A DNA stretch of 15,956 bases from Lachnospiraceae bacterium (GTDB lineage Bacteria > Bacillota_A > Clostridia > Lachnospirales > Lachnospiraceae). This document shows, in pieces, positions 14,989 through 15,956 of the stretch (position 1 is its first letter; the number at the start of each line of letters is the position of its first letter). Under the pieces are notes generated by a model. The model was given only the letters and a program-made list of their open reading frames with translations, was not told where the DNA came from and ran no database searches. The DNA is taken from assembly GCA_024684065.1 (NCBI GenBank), contig JAIKXO010000330.1, positions 1-15,956 of the forward strand. Reading direction: 5' to 3'. Made by a program: the position numbers and the translations under genes.

Positions 14989-15891
14989 ATGAGGAATGTG
15001 ATCGTTACCGGCGGAGCCGGATTTTTCGGAGCCAATCTTGTCGGAAGGATGTCAGAAAAAGGATATGGATTGACCGTGGTGGTCAGACCGGGTTCGGAGC
15101 ATAACAAAAGGTTTGAGGAATATTACGGCACCGGCATTACCCTGATCGAGAACGATACAGGTGAAATAGAAAAGCTTCCGGATAAGCTGAATGAAATATA
15201 TGGAAAAACTCTCCCCCAATATGATACATTTTATCATCTTGCCTGGTCAGGAGGCAGAAATGACTCAGAGGCTCAGCTTAAAAATGTTTCCGATACGATG
15301 AAAGCATTGGAAACGGCAGCCGGATTGGGATGCAAAAGATTTATATGCTCCGGTTCACAGGCGGAATACGGTCTGACAGGGGATGTGATCATAGACGAGG
15401 ATACAGATCTTAATCCGGTAAGTGCCTACGGTGCCGCTAAGATAGCGGCATGTTTTATGACCAGGATAAGGGCTAAGGAGCTTTGTGTCGAGTGGATATG
15501 GGGAAGGATATTTTCATTGATCGGAAGATACGAGCCGCGGGGCAGAATGCTTCCGGATCTTATCGACAGCTTAAGGAGGGGTGAACAGGCAAGGCTAAGC
15601 TCATGCGATCAGTACTGGGATTATCTTGATGCGGAAGATGCGGCGGATGCTTTTATAGCTTTGGGAGAAAAAGGAGTTTCCGGGGAAATTTATAACATAG
15701 CGAACGGGGATTATCACAGATTAAAGCATTTTACCGAAACAGTAAAAAGGAGATTTAACCCTGAAGCTGCCATCGTTTATGGAGATGCACCGGACCCATA
15801 TATCTCGCTCAGGCCGTCCATAGAAAAAATAAAGAGGGATGCAGGCTGGAGCCCAAGGATAAGTTTTGAAGAGAGCCTTGGGAAATATTGA
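14989..15891 (+). CDS. NAD(P)-dependent SDR sugar reductase/epimerase
   Basis: This 300-residue extended SDR protein has GGAGFFGA (8-15) for NAD(P) binding, the CSGSQAEYG stretch with S121/S123, and the catalytic pair Y147-x3-K151 (SAYGAAK). The size and the motif WDYLDAEDAADAFIAL resemble CDP-abequose and CDP-paratose synthases (RfbJ/RfbS) and other 4-keto-sugar reductases. In this operon it most likely performs the last reduction: either of the C4 ketone (giving a plain 3,6-dideoxyhexose) or of the ketone on an acetyl branch, as YerK does for yersiniose. Which one cannot be decided from sequence. It starts 9 bases after the rfbG stop with only a weak AGAGA ribosome site. The C-terminus is short (EESLGKY and stop), where relatives usually have a few more residues. 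The remaining 65 bases of the window show no gene start that I can support. Confidence 0.88.
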   Translation: MRNVIVTGGAGFFGANLVGRMSEKGYGLTVVVRPGSEHNKRFEEYYGTGITLIENDTGEIEKLPDKLNEIYGKTLPQYDTFYHLAWSGGRNDSEAQLKNVSDTMKALETAAGLGCKRFICSGSQAEYGLTGDVIIDEDTDLNPVSAYGAAKIAACFMTRIRAKELCVEWIWGRIFSLIGRYEPRGRMLPDLIDSLRRGEQARLSSCDQYWDYLDAEDAADAFIALGEKGVSGEIYNIANGDYHRLKHFTETVKRRFNPEAAIVYGDAPDPYISLRPSIEKIKRDAGWSPRISFEESLGKY

Positions 15892-15956
15892 AGTATGAGG
15901 TTAGGCCGGGGCGGTTAAAAACCTCTTCTCTTCAGGCAGGCATGCTTGTCATGGGG

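Noticed and set aside
1..15956. CRISPR array, tRNA or rRNA genes
   Set aside because: No regularly spaced repeats, no tRNA T-loop/acceptor pattern and no rRNA-like conserved segments were found on reading both strands.

Overview
The window looks like accessory chromosome from a Gram-positive anaerobe of the Clostridia, most probably Lachnospiraceae (Butyrivibrio/Roseburia-like). This is an inference from the LysR, SseB-like and macrodomain-HTH protein types, the strong GGAGG-type ribosome sites, the AT-rich leaders and the ATA/AGG-rich codon use. No rRNA, tRNA or CRISPR array is visible. TGA is an ordinary stop here: the S41 lipoprotein, rfbH and rfbG all end with it.

Positions 1-3682 are a decaying region. 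It opens with the 3' end of a LysR regulator on the + strand. About 640 bp of non-coding DNA follows, containing short direct repeats that may be the scar of a mobile element. Next comes a run of minus-strand genes that are mostly broken: a small protein with a doubtful C-terminus, an intact 88-residue hypothetical protein, an SseB-family gene with a frameshift and no start, a macrodomain-HTH fusion with a TGA at a conserved tryptophan, and a 52-codon C-terminal remnant. Positions 3683-5482 hold one intact minus-strand gene, a secreted lipoprotein with an S41 (tail-specific) protease domain.

Positions 5483-8835 begin with a 630-bp divergent intergenic region rich in inverted repeats. Then, on the + strand, comes a large polytopic membrane protein split by a one-base frameshift in a T run, followed by a second, more damaged membrane-protein remnant. 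A further 300-bp leader precedes the last block.

Positions 8836-15891 are the functional core: six intact, closely spaced + strand genes. RfbF (glucose-1-phosphate cytidylyltransferase) makes CDP-glucose. RfbG (CDP-glucose 4,6-dehydratase) makes CDP-4-keto-6-deoxyglucose. RfbH, an iron-sulfur PMP-dependent dehydrase with His in place of the PLP lysine, removes the C3 hydroxyl. A thiamine-diphosphate enzyme of the acetolactate-synthase superfamily lies between them; its best explanation is a YerE-type transferase that adds a two-carbon acetyl branch from pyruvate to C4. A final SDR-family reductase/epimerase would reduce the product. A GT2 glycosyltransferase with two C-terminal membrane helices sits inside the operon. 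Together this reads as a pathway for a CDP-activated 3,6-dideoxyhexose, probably a C-branched sugar of the yersiniose type, for a cell-surface glycan. That chemistry is best known from Gram-negative O-antigens. The reductase partner that normally feeds electrons to RfbH (RfbI/AscD) is not in the window.
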